Part shown: positions 1-6,835 of the stretch, one piece after another
Position numbering within the stretch: position 1 is the stretch's first letter
Layout: each line of letters starts with the position of its first letter
Assembly (NCBI GenBank): GCA_964388455.1
Contig: CAYMAN010000019.1
Coordinates: forward strand, 1-44,433
Source: JBBRWO01 sp964388455
GTDB taxonomy: Bacteria; Actinomycetota; Coriobacteriia; Anaerosomatales; JAAXUF01
Reading direction: 5' to 3'
Length of the DNA: 44,433 bases
Program-made: the position numbers and the translations under genes
The notes under the pieces: model-generated
What the model saw: only the letters and a program-made list of their open reading frames with translations
Databases searched by the model: none
Told to the model about the DNA's origin: nothing

Positions 1-11
1 AGCATGGCGTA

Positions 12-1370
12 GTGGATATGGACCCGCGGCTGTACATGCTTGCCGGGACATTCGCGCTCCTGGTTGTCGCGCTGGTGGCGACGATCATATCTGCGATTCG
101 CGCCTCGCGCCGATCATGGCACGAACCGGATGCGGATTTCGCGCAGCCGGAGTGGCCCGCGCAATCGGCAGAGCCGGCGCCGGCGGGGGACAATAGTCTC
201 GAGGGGTTCGAGCTCGAGGTTCCCGACGATAGCCCATGCGCCGCGCTTCTCGCGCCGCTCCGTACCGGTTCGTGGCAACCACCGGAAGAACCTGCGCCAG
301 CTGCCGATCTCACTTCCGTATCACTGGACGCTCGCGTTGCTTCGTTTGAAGGGACCACCCAGATGGGTGGACTCGATCTCGAGTCGGTGCCACTCGTTCG
401 CGAACCCATGGCCTTCGAACCAATCGCGCCCGAGCTGCCCATAGCCTTCGAACCAGTCGCGGCCGAGCCGCCCGTGACCCTCGAGCCAATCGCACCTGAA
501 CCATCCCCAGTGACCCTCGAGCCCTTCGCGCCCGAGGCCGTGGACGACCTGATACCTCGCGAGGAACCTGCAATTCCCGAGCAGGTGGCGTTTGGTGAAT
601 CGTTGGAATCGATGTGGCCGGAAGTGATTCCGGAGTCACCCCCGGCAGTTCCGCACGTCTCGACAGAGCGCGAAGAGCACACTTCGCGCGGCCCGATGCC
701 AGATTGGGCCGGACAGGTGCCTTTGGTCGTCGATCCAATGACGGACATGAATCCCACTCACCAGCCGGTGGTGTCGCAAGAGTTGTCCCAGCCGGCGACA
801 CCCTTCGCAGTCGATCTCGATCAGCAAGCGCCTGAGCCGCAGATACACCATGATGATGCCTCATGGGATTCCTTCTTCCGTGAACAGGTCGATGCTTCCG
901 AGCCCGAAAATCAACCCATTCTCCCGATGAGCCCAACGCCGGTGTTTGAGCACGAGCCAGAGCTCGCTCAGGCGACGCAGGGGTTCTCGCCGTCGCCGTC
1001 GCCCGCAGTCGCTCCATTATCGTCCGTCGCACTGCCTGAACCCGCCATCGAGTACAGTGGCACTCGGGCACCAAGCCCGGCGCCGGTGGTTGTGACAGAA
1101 TCGCGATCGAGGCCTCGCGCTGTGGTTCGGTCGATCGAATCAGTGATGGCCGATACGCAATCCCCGGCCTACGAGCCGCTTGCGCCGGTGACGAAGCCGG
1201 AGGCCAGTCCCTCGGCCCGTTCGGAGCTGATCGAGATAGTGATGGCGGCTCCCGTCGAGATGTGGATCGGGGACTCGCGAATTGGTGTCAAAGCGGGCAC
1301 CAGAACGTATGAGCAGTTCAGAAAGTACGCTGACGTGCTCTTCGCGGACCTTCGTTCATCCAAGTCCTGA
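12..1370 (+). CDS. Proline-rich single-pass membrane protein of unknown function
   Basis: I do not recognise this 452-residue protein. The GTG start at 12 overlaps a TAG at 10-12 (TAGTG), so it is probably coupled to a gene just outside the window; ATG at 18 is an alternative. One membrane segment lies at about residues 8-28, followed by basic residues, so the long remainder is probably cytoplasmic. Residues 40-390 are low-complexity and rich in Pro, Glu and Ala. Residues 134-176 hold four copies of an 11-12 residue unit of the form (A/T)(F/L)EP(I/V/F)A.E. The last 55 residues or so are normal in composition and may be a small folded domain. It lies 105 bp upstream of pilB in the same direction, so a link to the pilus is possible but unproven. 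Confidence 0.75.
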   Translation: MDMDPRLYMLAGTFALLVVALVATIISAIRASRRSWHEPDADFAQPEWPAQSAEPAPAGDNSLEGFELEVPDDSPCAALLAPLRTGSWQPPEEPAPAADLTSVSLDARVASFEGTTQMGGLDLESVPLVREPMAFEPIAPELPIAFEPVAAEPPVTLEPIAPEPSPVTLEPFAPEAVDDLIPREEPAIPEQVAFGESLESMWPEVIPESPPAVPHVSTEREEHTSRGPMPDWAGQVPLVVDPMTDMNPTHQPVVSQELSQPATPFAVDLDQQAPEPQIHHDDASWDSFFREQVDASEPENQPILPMSPTPVFEHEPELAQATQGFSPSPSPAVAPLSSVALPEPAIEYSGTRAPSPAPVVVTESRSRPRAVVRSIESVMADTQSPAYEPLAPVTKPEASPSARSELIEIVMAAPVEMWIGDSRIGVKAGTRTYEQFRKYADVLFADLRSSKS

Positions 1371-1434
1371 CACTGGGCTGTGCCGCAGGAACCCGTTGGG
1401 CGTATCATGTCCTTCACACCTGCAGTGGTTATGT

Positions 1435-1444
1435 AGGTGCACCT
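1435..1444. promoter_or_regulatory. Perfect 10-bp palindrome upstream of pilB
   Basis: AGGTGCACCT is a perfect palindrome 31 bp before the pilB GTG, in the 105-bp gap after the proline-rich gene. It could be an operator or part of a short hairpin, since CACCT about 13 bp upstream can also pair with AGGTG. No convincing -35/-10 pair was seen nearby. This is a sequence observation only. Confidence 0.3.
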
Positions 1445-1475
1445 GATGATGTCGCAGTCGTGGGAGAGGGCGTAG

Positions 1476-3149
1476 GTGGCGGAAGCAGGACAACGTCTCG
1501 GCCAGCTCCTTATGCGGGCCGGCGTCATCACGGACAAGCAGCTCAACGACGCCCTCGAGGTGCACCGCGCGACGGGAAGCCCGCTCGGGCGTGTTCTTGT
1601 CGACCTGGGGTACGCCACGCATGCGGCGATTCTCTCGGTGATGGCCAAACAGATTGGCATTGAGTACATCAACTTTTCGGAACGGAAGTTGGATGCGCTC
1701 GCCGTGGCGCTGGTCAGCCGAGAGCTTGCCACTCGGTACACGCTGATGCCCGTCGAACTACGCGGCGAGATTCTCGTGGTCGCGATGGCAGATCCGCAGA
1801 ACGTGCTTGCGCTTGATGACCTTCGTATCATCACCGGTCGCGACATCAAGCCGGCCTTGTCGACCAAGGACGATATCCTTGCCGCGATTGAGGAGTATTA
1901 CAAGGTCGCGGAGCAAGACGATGGCGACATGTTTCTCGGCACCGAGGACATCACCGACGACGAACTCGCTCAACTCACCGGTGTCGAGAGCGAGGCGCCG
2001 GCAGTCAAGCTCGTCAACTACATCATCCAGAAGGCGGTAGCTGATCGCGCTTCGGATATCCACATTGAGCCGCAGGAAAACGACCTGCGCGTGCGGTTTC
2101 GCGTTGACGGTGTGCTCCTGGAAGCCATGCCTGCCGCACCCAAGGCGATACAGACGTCGATCATCAGCCGATTCAAGATCATGGCCGAGATGGATATCGC
2201 GGAATCACGCAGACCTCAGGATGGGCATTGTGCGGTCACGGTTGCCGGCCACAAGATCGACTTTCGCGTCTCGACCCTGCCTACGGTCTACGGCGAACGT
2301 GTGGTACTCCGTATCCTTCGCAAGGACTCCATTCTCCTGAAACTGTCCGATCTGGGCTTTCTGCCAGCCACGCTTGATCGGTTCGAAGCGTCGTTCACAA
2401 AGCCCTACGGTGCCATCCTTGTGACCGGACCGACCGGTTCGGGCAAGTCGACTTCGCTGTACGCGGCCCTCAACGTGTTGAACGATCCCGCTCGACACAT
2501 CATCACCGCCGAGGACCCGGTGGAGTACCGCTTGCCTGGTATCAACCAATGCCAGATCAACCATCGTGCGGGACTCACGTTCGCGCGAGCACTCCGATCA
2601 TTTCTCAGATGCTCACCGGATGTCATTCTGGTTGGAGAGATTCGTGATCAGGAGACCGCTCAGATCGCAATCGAGTCAGCGCTGACCGGTCACCTCGTCC
2701 TGTCGACCCTGCACACCAACGACTCGGCTGGTGCCGTCACGCGGCTCATCGAAATGGGCGTCGAACCGTTCCTCGTCGCTTCAGCGGTCGACTGCATCCT
2801 CGCGCAGCGCCTCGCTCGGAAACTGTGCAAGGACTGCAAGCAGGAGTGGAAACCGAAGCGCGAGGTTCTCATAGATGCGGGATACTCTGCCGATAATCTG
2901 CCCGAGAGCGTGTTTAGAGCCGTCGGATGCAAGAAGTGTGGCGGTACGGGCTATCGAGGACGAATCGGTGTGCACGAGGTACTGATGATGTCCGAGGAGA
3001 TCAGCAAGCTCGCTGTGGAGGAATCCACTGCAGAAGACATCAAGCGGGTGGCAATCGAACAAGGTATGCTCACGCTGAGGCAGGACGGCTTGGAGAAGGT
3101 GCGCATGGGCCAGACTTCCATCGAAGAGGTCATGCGCGTGATTGTGTAG
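1476..3149 (+). CDS. pilB: Type IV pilus assembly ATPase PilB (GspE family)
   Basis: This is the hexameric cytoplasmic ATPase that drives pilin polymerisation through the platform protein PilC. The 557 residues show the family layout: an N-terminal MshEN/GspE_N domain (about 1-150), the N2 domain (about 170-290), and the RecA-like core with Walker A GPTGSGKST near residue 317 and Walker B DVILVGEIRD near 382. The core also has the His-box segment STLHTND and a C-terminal zinc-binding four-cysteine motif (CKDC near 451, CKKC near 485). Length is normal for PilB and longer than PilT, which lacks the N-terminal domain. The GTG start is supported by GGGAGAGGG at 1462-1470. MshEN domains of some homologues bind c-di-GMP; whether this one does cannot be told by eye. 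pilC follows after 41 bp. Confidence 0.95.
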   Translation: MAEAGQRLGQLLMRAGVITDKQLNDALEVHRATGSPLGRVLVDLGYATHAAILSVMAKQIGIEYINFSERKLDALAVALVSRELATRYTLMPVELRGEILVVAMADPQNVLALDDLRIITGRDIKPALSTKDDILAAIEEYYKVAEQDDGDMFLGTEDITDDELAQLTGVESEAPAVKLVNYIIQKAVADRASDIHIEPQENDLRVRFRVDGVLLEAMPAAPKAIQTSIISRFKIMAEMDIAESRRPQDGHCAVTVAGHKIDFRVSTLPTVYGERVVLRILRKDSILLKLSDLGFLPATLDRFEASFTKPYGAILVTGPTGSGKSTSLYAALNVLNDPARHIITAEDPVEYRLPGINQCQINHRAGLTFARALRSFLRCSPDVILVGEIRDQETAQIAIESALTGHLVLSTLHTNDSAGAVTRLIEMGVEPFLVASAVDCILAQRLARKLCKDCKQEWKPKREVLIDAGYSADNLPESVFRAVGCKKCGGTGYRGRIGVHEVLMMSEEISKLAVEESTAEDIKRVAIEQGMLTLRQDGLEKVRMGQTSIEEVMRVIV

Positions 3150-3190
3150 CGCTCGCGAGATCGCTGCGCTAAGGGCAACAGGGAGCCAAG

Positions 3191-4402
3191 ATGGCCACAT
3201 ACAAGTACTCGGTCCGGGATAAGGCCGGCAAGATCGTCAAGGGCAAGCTCGATGGCGAATCGAAGCAGGCCGTTCAGTCCAAGCTGACACAGATGGGCTA
3301 TATCATCCTGGAGCTCGATCAACAGGGTGGACTTGCTGCGCTGGGCGGAGCCTCGTTCGGCAGCGTCAAGGTCAAGCCCAAAGACGTGACGATCTTCTCT
3401 CGTCAGTTCTCGACGATGATCGACGCCGGACTCTCGCTGACCAAGTGTCTTTCGATTCTGGGCGCCCAAACTGAGAGCCCCGGCCTTCGGACCGTCATCA
3501 CCCAGTTGAGCAAGGATGTCGAGGCCGGCCAGTCGCTTTCTGACGCGCTCGGCAAGCACCCCAAGGTATTTCCCCCGATCTTCGTCAACATGGTTCGCGC
3601 CGGAGAGACCGGTGGTGTCTTGGATGAGGTCCTCGAACGACTCGCGGACCACTTCGAGTCAGAGCAAGCGCTCAACGCGAAGATCAAATCATCGATGACC
3701 TACCCGATCGCCATGGGTGGCTTGGTCGGCGTTGTCTTGGTGGCAATGATGGTGTTCGTGGTTCCGACGTTTGAGAAGATGTTCACGGACATGGGCGGCA
3801 AGTTGCCGCTGATGACGCAGATTCTTGTAGACGCATCAGACTTTGTGGCCGGTCTCGGCGGTATTGTCAGCTTCGTTGTCTTTGTGGCGCTGATCAATCT
3901 CTTCAAGTGGTGGTCTCACGGTCCGGGAATACGCATCTGGGACGGCGCCAAGCTCAACATGCCCGTTTTCGGCTCCATGATCCGGAAGATGGCGCTTGCC
4001 CGATTCACTCGGACGTTCGGAACCCTTGTTTCAGCCGGAGTCCCAATCCTCTCGGCGCTTGATATCGTCGCAGACACAGCAGGAAATGAAGTGGTTGCCG
4101 ACGCTGTGAAGTTCACGAGGTCGGCGATCAAGGAAGGCGAGACGATCGCGAAGCCACTCTCAGAGTCCAAGGTGTTTCCGTCGATGCTCGTTCAGATGAT
4201 CGCGGTTGGCGAGGAGACGGGTGCGCTCGACTCCATGCTCAACAAGGTCGCGGATTTTTACGACGAAGAAGTGTCAACTGCTGTTGACGGACTGACGTCT
4301 CTCATCGAGCCACTCATGATGGCTTCGCTTGGCGTCATCGTCGGTGGAATGGTCATCGCGCTCTATATGCCGATGTTCCAGATCATCACCCTCGTCAAGT
4401 AG
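3191..4402 (+). CDS. pilC: Type IV pilus inner-membrane platform protein PilC
   Basis: This is the polytopic platform protein of the T4P/T2SS F family. It sits under the growing fibre and is turned by PilB. The 403 residues are the usual family length, with a short N-terminal region and two cytoplasmic T2SSF domains (about 70-190 and 270-390). Family motifs are visible: FSRQFSTMIDAGL near 75, the VRAGETGGVLDEVL block near 140, and the second-domain counterpart IAVGEETGALDSML. Membrane segments lie at about 171-195, 219-240 and 378-400. The ATG is preceded by GGGAG at 3181-3185. It lies just after pilB and 129 bp before the first pilin. The 3' gap carries the pilin promoter, so pilins are probably transcribed separately. 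Confidence 0.95.
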   Translation: MATYKYSVRDKAGKIVKGKLDGESKQAVQSKLTQMGYIILELDQQGGLAALGGASFGSVKVKPKDVTIFSRQFSTMIDAGLSLTKCLSILGAQTESPGLRTVITQLSKDVEAGQSLSDALGKHPKVFPPIFVNMVRAGETGGVLDEVLERLADHFESEQALNAKIKSSMTYPIAMGGLVGVVLVAMMVFVVPTFEKMFTDMGGKLPLMTQILVDASDFVAGLGGIVSFVVFVALINLFKWWSHGPGIRIWDGAKLNMPVFGSMIRKMALARFTRTFGTLVSAGVPILSALDIVADTAGNEVVADAVKFTRSAIKEGETIAKPLSESKVFPSMLVQMIAVGEETGALDSMLNKVADFYDEEVSTAVDGLTSLIEPLMMASLGVIVGGMVIALYMPMFQIITLVK

Positions 4403-4409
4403 CCAATCT

Positions 4410-4442
4410 CTAAAGTTTCTCTAAGAATCCACTAAAGTCGCA
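4410..4442 (+). repeat. Three phased 11-bp CTAA repeats upstream of the pilin
   Basis: Three consecutive 11-base units begin with CTAA: CTAAAGTTTCT (4410-4420), CTAAGAATCCA (4421-4431) and CTAAAGTCGCA (4432-4442). The exact 11-bp period puts each core on nearly the same DNA face. The third core overlaps the -35 element of the sigma-28-like promoter. This could be an iterated activator or repressor site, or intrinsically bent DNA. Confidence 0.5.
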
Positions 4443-4459
4443 CGATCGACTGCCGATAC
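4433..4459 (+). promoter_or_regulatory. Sigma-28/SigD/WhiG-type promoter for pilins
   Basis: The sequence reads TAAA (4433-4436), 15 bases, then GCCGATAC (4452-4459). This matches the flagellar/sporulation sigma consensus TAAA-N15-GCCGATAA at all but the last base and with the exact spacer. It lies about 75 bp upstream of the first pilin ATG in a gene-free gap. The expected start site near 4466 leaves an RNA leader of about 65 nt containing a hairpin. The match is visible in the sequence; use by a FliA/WhiG-family sigma factor is inferred. Confidence 0.65.
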
Positions 4460-4473
4460 ATTTAGTGTCAGAG

Positions 4474-4507
4474 GCGGGGACCAAAAGGGTTCCCCACAGG
4501 TCCCCGC
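4474..4507 (+). promoter_or_regulatory. Leader hairpin just upstream of the pilin ribosome-binding site
   Basis: A perfect 9-bp inverted repeat, GCGGGGACC (4474-4482) and GGTCCCCGC (4499-4507), encloses a 16-nt loop that could form a further GGG/CCC helix. It ends just before the strong Shine-Dalgarno GAGGAGGTG. The second pilin also has a GGGCC-ACAC-GGCCC hairpin (4982-4995) before an almost identical ribosome-binding region. A role in mRNA stability or translation is inferred. There is no T-tract, so termination is unlikely. Confidence 0.5.
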
Positions 4508-4531
4508 AAGGGGGAGAGGAGGTGCGAGGTC

Positions 4532-4882
4532 ATGAAGAAGTTCCGCAAGGATGAAGGCTTCACCCTCGTAGAGCTCATGGTCGTCGTACTTATTATCGGT
4601 ATCCTTGTTGCCATCGCCATTCCTGTATTCAACGCCGCTAAGTCCACGGCACAGCGCAAGTCCTGCTTCGCGAACCAGCGCACGCTTGAGGGCGCCTGGC
4701 AGCAGGCCATCGCCTCTGGCGAGACCACTACCACCGCACCTGGCGTGATCGTTCCGACCTACATCGCCAAGGCGCCGAAGGATCCGGCAACTGGCGCGGC
4801 CTACGTCTGGACCACCCCCGGCAACACCACTTGCCCCAACACCGGTGCTGACGCCCACGGCGACTACACGGCCACCCCGTAG
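4532..4882 (+). CDS. pilA: Major type IV pilin, copy 1
   Basis: This is a 116-residue class III prepilin. A short leader MKKFRKDEG is followed by FTLVELMVVVLIIGILVAIA, the classic PilD cleavage and N-methylation site with Glu5 of the mature protein and a hydrophobic helix to about residue 31. Mature length is 107 residues, short for a pilin and similar to GspG/ComGC-type proteins. Cys45 and Cys101 could form a disulfide. The C-terminal end carries CPNTG and HGDYT motifs. The ATG has a near-ideal Shine-Dalgarno GAGGAGGTG. It is followed by a paralogue at 83% identity over 104 mature positions (86 identical, my count). Position after a dedicated promoter and the strong ribosome site suggest an abundant fibre subunit. 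Confidence 0.93.
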   Translation: MKKFRKDEGFTLVELMVVVLIIGILVAIAIPVFNAAKSTAQRKSCFANQRTLEGAWQQAIASGETTTTAPGVIVPTYIAKAPKDPATGAAYVWTTPGNTTCPNTGADAHGDYTATP

Positions 4883-4914
4883 TCACTGCTTCAGTCCAAC
4901 CTATGCAAATATTG

Positions 4915-4949
4915 CAGGAGGACCGGCAGCCAAGCTGCCGGTCCTCCTG
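4915..4949 (+). terminator. Strong hairpin between the two pilin genes
   Basis: The 15-bp perfect arms AGGAGGACCGGCAGC (4916-4930) and GCTGCCGGTCCTCCT (4934-4948) have a 3-nt loop, and C4915-G4949 extends the stem to 16 bp. No T-run follows, so it is not a classic intrinsic terminator. It may protect the 3' end of the first pilin mRNA or act as a partial terminator that sets the ratio of the two pilins. The left arm also contains AGGAGG, but no start codon follows at a suitable distance. Confidence 0.6.
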
Positions 4950-5022
4950 TAGTTAGCATGGAGCGTCTGTTTGTCAGCAGAGGGCCACACGGCCCCTCAT
5001 GACGGAGAGGAGGTGTGAGGTC

Positions 5023-5382
5023 GTGAGGAGATTTGGCAAGGACGAGGGCTTCACCCTCGTAGAGCTCATGGTCGTCGTACTCATTATCGGTATTCTTGTT
5101 GCCATCGCTATTCCTGTGTTCACCCAGGCCAAGACCTCGGCACAGCGTAAGTCATGTTGGACCAATCAACGCACGCTCGAAGGGGCTTGGCAGCAGGCGC
5201 TGGCTTGCGGTGAGACGACGGCTACCGCCGCCGCTGTAATCGTGCCGGCGTATGTTGCGAAGGCGCCTAAGGATCCTGCGACCGGCGCTTCCTACACGTG
5301 GGTTACCCCGGGCGGAACCACGTGCCCGAACACCGGTGCTGAAGCCCATGGAGATTACACGGACTCAGCCTCGAACCAGTAG
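5023..5382 (+). CDS. pilA2: Type IV pilin, copy 2 (tandem paralogue)
   Basis: This is a second class III prepilin of 119 residues from GTG 5023. An ATG at 4999 is in frame, but GTG 5023 aligns exactly with the ATG of copy 1: both follow the same GAGGAGGTG-y-GAGGTC sequence and give a 9-residue leader (here MRRFGKDEG) before FTLVELMVVV. Glu5, the helix, Cys45, Cys101, CPNTG and HGDYT are all kept. An extra Cys62 and a longer C-terminus (DSASNQ) are the main changes. Most differences lie in the head domain, while the helix is identical, as expected for two pilins that share one assembly machine. It may be an alternative major pilin, a minor pilin or a recent duplicate. Confidence 0.9.
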   Translation: MRRFGKDEGFTLVELMVVVLIIGILVAIAIPVFTQAKTSAQRKSCWTNQRTLEGAWQQALACGETTATAAAVIVPAYVAKAPKDPATGASYTWVTPGGTTCPNTGAEAHGDYTDSASNQ

Positions 5383-5410
5383 AGCAATCGAGTGCACAAT
5401 TGACCTGCAT

Positions 5411-5441
5411 GCAAAACCGTCAGCCGTGCTGTCGGTTTTGC
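5411..5441 (+). terminator. Hairpin terminator after the pilin pair
   Basis: GCAAAACCG (5411-5419) pairs with CGGTTTTGC (5433-5441). An inner CAGC-CGT-GCTG helix is separated by a single T/T mismatch. It starts 28 bp after the stop of pilin copy 2 and ends that transcription unit. The following bases (GGCTTGTT) are only weakly T-rich. The stem itself is strong. Confidence 0.6.
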
Positions 5442-5507
5442 GGCTTGTTAACGGGATGCGCGGACATGGAGCGTTCGTTGGACCGCCCTTCGGCTCGCGG
5501 TGATTCT

Positions 5508-5556
5508 CGTCACAGTAATGATCAGATCGCTCTACAGCACGGTGGACGCTGTGACG
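5508..5556. repeat. 8-bp inverted repeat CGTCACAG/CTGTGACG
   Basis: CGTCACAG (5508-5515) and CTGTGACG (5549-5556) are perfect reverse complements 33 bp apart. They could be two half-sites 41 bp centre to centre (about four helical turns) or the base of an RNA stem-loop. They lie upstream of pilM in a gene-free gap. Confidence 0.4.
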
Positions 5557-5588
5557 ATACATCCAGTACAGGGTCATCAAGTGAGTGC

Positions 5589-5666
5589 TTGTAGATATCT
5601 CACACCAACAGGTTGACCTTCCTGGATGTGGTACTATTCACCACGGGACCATTGTAGATATCGCAC
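5589..5666 (+). repeat. Two 15-bp direct repeats 63 bp apart upstream of pilM
   Basis: TTGTAGATATCTCAC (5589-5603) and TTGTAGATATCGCAC (5652-5666) agree at 14 of 15 bases. Their spacing of 63 bp is six helical turns, so both sites face the same side of the DNA. The second copy ends 44 bp before the pilM start. Each contains the palindromic core GATATC. This is a good candidate for a paired transcription-factor site that could loop the DNA. Confidence 0.55.
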
Positions 5667-5710
5667 TAGACGTCGTAGTCAAATTGCAGCAGTGATTGAG
5701 GGAGGACACG

Positions 5711-6835
5711 TTGGCCCCGATATCTTTCGGCGCCGCTCCGCCGCCGGTAGGGTTGGACATTGGCACGGACTACATTCGCGCCGCGCAGATCAAGCCCTCC
5801 GCTTCAGGCAACACGCTCGTGGCGTACGGCTCGGTGACGATGCCCTTTGGGGCTGTCGTTGAAGGCGAGATCGTCGACGCCGAGGCGGTTTCTGGTGCCC
5901 TGAAAGAACTCTGGAAGCGCACAGGCATCCGCACTAAGGATGTGTCTATTGGCGTGTCCAACCAGAAGGTCGTAGTTCGACTCATCGACCTGCCGTACAT
6001 GGAACGCGACGAGCTCGAGGGCGCGATTCAGTATCAGGCACAGGACTACATCCCGATTCCGATCGAGGAAGCGATCATCGACTTCCAGATCATCGGCGAC
6101 TACATGACACCCGCAGACGAGCACATGATGGAAGTGCTCCTTGTTGCTGCTCAGAAGGATATGATCGCCAGTGCGGTAGCGGCGGTGGAGGGTGGCGGGC
6201 TGAAGCTGGCTCAGGTTGACGTGACGGCATTCGCCCTCGTTCGCGCCTTGCTTGGCGTGACCACCGGTTGGTTGGGCGACGACGCCGACATCCCTGGCGA
6301 GGCGTTCGGCGTCGTTCACATCAGTTCCGGACTAACGAATATCGTCGTGGTCGAACGTGGAATTCCTCGCTTCACGCGAGTCTCTTCGCTTGCTGGTAAC
6401 CAGTTCACTCAGGCCATAGCGAACGTGCTGAACCTCACGTTTGACGAGGCCGAGAAGCTCAAGATCCGCGCAGGCCTTCCGAGCATTGACGTTGCCGAGG
6501 AGCCCGACACCTCCGAGGACGGACAGCTTCTCCGGGCGGCACAGGACGCTCTCGAGCGCGAGGCGAACAAGTTCATCGCAGAGGTCAGGCGCTCACTTGA
6601 CTACTACCTGACACAGGCGACTCAGGCGGGAACGATCAAGCGGATATACCTCACCGGAACCGGTTCGCAACTCAAGAATCTCCCGAACTATCTCGAGAAG
6701 GGCCTTCAGACCCAGGTCGTTCTCGGAGATCCGCTTGCACAGATTCAGATGAGCGGTGCGGTCGAACAGGCTGCGACTGCTGATCGCATGGGCTGCGCTG
6801 CGGCCATCGGACTCGCGGTCGGGGGTGTGTCGTAG
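5711..6835 (+). CDS. pilM: Type IV pilus assembly protein PilM (actin-like ATPase)
   Basis: PilM is a cytoplasmic actin-fold protein that binds the N-terminal tail of PilN and links the PilB/PilC motor to the PilNO alignment complex. TTG 5711 is chosen because GGAGG (5701-5705) sits 5 bp upstream; an in-frame TTG at 5696 lacks a ribosome site. The 374-residue product has the phosphate-1 loop VGLDIGTDYIRAAQI near residue 13, the 1C-type segment QYQAQDYIPIPIEEA, a VHISSGLTNIVVVERG phosphate-2 region, and the C-terminal adenosine motif YLTGTGSQLKNLP. All match SHS2/FtsA-like PilM proteins, and length is normal. The stop abuts the ATG of pilN, so the genes form one operon. Confidence 0.93.
   Translation: MAPISFGAAPPPVGLDIGTDYIRAAQIKPSASGNTLVAYGSVTMPFGAVVEGEIVDAEAVSGALKELWKRTGIRTKDVSIGVSNQKVVVRLIDLPYMERDELEGAIQYQAQDYIPIPIEEAIIDFQIIGDYMTPADEHMMEVLLVAAQKDMIASAVAAVEGGGLKLAQVDVTAFALVRALLGVTTGWLGDDADIPGEAFGVVHISSGLTNIVVVERGIPRFTRVSSLAGNQFTQAIANVLNLTFDEAEKLKIRAGLPSIDVAEEPDTSEDGQLLRAAQDALEREANKFIAEVRRSLDYYLTQATQAGTIKRIYLTGTGSQLKNLPNYLEKGLQTQVVLGDPLAQIQMSGAVEQAATADRMGCAAAIGLAVGGVS

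Larger units (their letters stand above)
5442..5710. other. Gene-free regulatory gap between pilins and pilM
   Basis: The 328-bp gap between the pilin pair and pilM holds no convincing gene; short open frames here have no ribosome site and run through the terminator hairpin. It contains an 8-bp inverted repeat (5508-5515/5549-5556), two 15-bp direct repeats (5589-5603/5652-5666), a TTGACC at 5613-5618 and a small GTGGT/ACCAC dyad at 5628-5644. No correctly spaced -10 for TTGACC was found. The layout fits a regulated promoter region for pilMNO; a small RNA cannot be excluded. Confidence 0.55.

Noticed and set aside
310..1074. 254-residue minus-strand frame opposite the proline-rich gene
   Set aside because: It is an Arg/Pro/Ala-rich shadow of the GC-rich repeats with no start signal.
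2889..2896. GCCGATAA inside pilB as a second sigma-28 promoter
   Set aside because: There is no TAAA at 15 bp upstream, and it lies inside a coding region. The same applies to the copy near 39315.
5400..5594. 64-residue Cys-containing open frame between pilins and pilM
   Set aside because: It begins next to the terminator hairpin, runs through it, and has no ribosome site.
5613..5640. TTGACC with TACTAT as a pilM promoter
   Set aside because: The spacer is only 13 bp; the alternative TATTCA at 16 bp matches the consensus poorly.
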